A stretch of DNA of 64,000 bases, from assembly GCF_023206215.1 (NCBI RefSeq), contig NZ_CP065800.1:2294001-2358000 (forward strand), given 5' to 3'. Below are positions 63,264 to 64,000 of the stretch, in pieces (position 1 is the first letter of the stretch; every line of letters starts with the position of its first letter). The translations under genes and the position numbers were made by a program. The notes beneath the pieces were generated by a model. The model did no database searches, was not told the DNA's origin, and saw only the letters and a program-made list of their open reading frames with translations. The stretch is from Butyrivibrio fibrisolvens. Lineage in GTDB: Bacteria > Bacillota > Clostridia > Lachnospirales > Lachnospiraceae.

Positions 63264-64000
63264 ATGTTCTCAGTTTGGATATATTCCGAAGCATCAGTAA
63301 TTATTTATTTTAGTCCAAGTAATAAAAATGTTATTAAGACACTAATATTTGACAAAGTAGATGTATCAAACATAATATACACTCGTTTTACTATAATCAG
63401 AAAACTCGAGCTTGATAACAATATGAATAATAAAGTAAATGGAGAGCTAGTTAGAATAAAAGAAGGAATATTACGTTTTTCATCCGAGATTTCTCCGGAG
63501 TTAAATACTCAATTAAGATTTCTGGATATGTATGGTCATACTATTGACCTTAAAAATCCGAAATCCTTTTCTGAGAAAATATCCTGGCTTAAGATAAATG
63601 AATATTCAAAAAGCGACTTAGTCGCGAAATGCTCTGATAAATATACAGTTAGGGATTATGTGATAAAGTGCGGTCTTGGTACGTGCCTTAATGAACTAAT
63701 AGGAGCTTATAAAAACGTTACTGATGTTCCGTGGGAAGATTTACCAGATTCGTTTGTTTTGAAATGGAATTTTGGTAGTGGCTATAATTTCATCTGTCCT
63801 GATAAGACTAAAGTAGACCTGTGGCAAAAAGCAGACCTGTTAAATGAATGGGGGAAAAAGAAGTATTGGAGAGTGTACTCTGAATTGCAATACAAAAACA
63901 GATCTAAGTATTTATTGTGTGAGAAGTATCTCCTTCCTGCTCGAGGACATAGTTTACTGGATTATAAAATTTATTGTTTTTCTGGATTACCAAAGGCAAT
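63264..64000 (+). CDS. TupA-like ATP-grasp protein, 3' end outside window
   Basis: The frame is open from ATG 63264 to the window edge (about 245 residues so far). From residue about 95 it matches TupA-like ATP-grasp proteins: DLKNPKSFSEKISWLKINEY, then KCSDKYTVRDYV, FVLKWNFGSGYNFICPDK and LLCEKYL. These occur in cell-surface polysaccharide clusters and are thought to join amino acids or sugars. The first 80 residues are not typical and the ATG has no close ribosome site, so the start may lie later (for instance 63423 area). Surface-glycan genes may continue beyond the edge. Confidence 0.75.
   Translation, partial: MFSVWIYSEASVIIYFSPSNKNVIKTLIFDKVDVSNIIYTRFTIIRKLELDNNMNNKVNGELVRIKEGILRFSSEISPELNTQLRFLDMYGHTIDLKNPKSFSEKISWLKINEYSKSDLVAKCSDKYTVRDYVIKCGLGTCLNELIGAYKNVTDVPWEDLPDSFVLKWNFGSGYNFICPDKTKVDLWQKADLLNEWGKKKYWRVYSELQYKNRSKYLLCEKYLLPARGHSLLDYKIYCFSGLPKA

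Overview
The window looks like part of a Firmicutes chromosome, most likely a Lachnospiraceae member close to Butyrivibrio (inference from gene content and order). Pointers are moderate GC, many GAGGTTATT-type ribosome binding sites just before ATG, GPH sugar transport beside a GH2 enzyme, several zinc-ribbon membrane proteins, a VTC/DUF4956/beta-helix operon, EAL and GGDEF-EAL proteins, and the order recA-recX ... rny.

Layout. 1-5.4 kb: a MATE exporter cut by the window edge, a DUF4349 lipoprotein, a GntR/FCD regulator and a DUF1846 protein. 5.4-6.7 kb: a small unknown gene and a HicAB toxin-antitoxin pair whose toxin start region carries an in-frame stop. 7-21 kb is housekeeping: recA, recX, the VTC-DUF4956-surface beta-helix operon, rny, a DtxR-type regulator, an RsmF-like rRNA methyltransferase, a CBS/DRTGG Mn-dependent pyrophosphatase and an EAL phosphodiesterase. 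21.4-31.8 kb is a type VII secretion-like locus: an EssC ATPase with FHA domains, a LytTR regulator, an EsaB/YukD ubiquitin-like protein, several small helical proteins including a WXG protein, a membrane-anchored FHA protein split by a one-base frameshift, and a zinc-ribbon Ser/Thr kinase. EsaA, EssA and EssB are not seen, and there is no obvious toxin. 31.9-33.2 kb: tRNA-Leu(CAA) and the remains of an ABC importer. 33.3-42.4 kb: a second MATE exporter, an SPFH/zinc-ribbon protein, a ComFB + GGDEF-EAL pair, mgtE with an upstream reading frame overlapping its start, a phosphoribosyltransferase-like protein and a DUF6465 protein. 42.6-48.1 kb: a sugar operon (GH2, GT-B-like protein, GPH transporter) with its own promoter and operator-like palindrome. 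48.7-51.3 kb: two tandem zinc-ribbon membrane paralogues and one small unknown gene. 52.4-56.8 kb: serC, serA and a frameshifted DUF1015 gene. 56.9-63 kb: a TPR lipoprotein, then a scrap-heap of AAA ATPase and Rpn nuclease genes, whole and broken, separated by repeated hairpins. The right edge cuts a TupA-like ATP-grasp gene.

The most unusual non-coding feature is a family of very long imperfect palindromes (about 250-300 bp; four copies plus one decayed copy). They share the core CTCGCTTCGCTCAGAC inside a GGGTCC/GGACCC stem. Their arms change in a compensatory way between copies, so the fold seems to be what is kept. A second, about 100-bp family carries the hairpin GTTTGAAAGTG-GAA-CACTTTCAAAC.

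Four genes carry one-base breaks at or beside short homopolymers. This may be real decay, slippage or assembly error, and should be settled before function is inferred.
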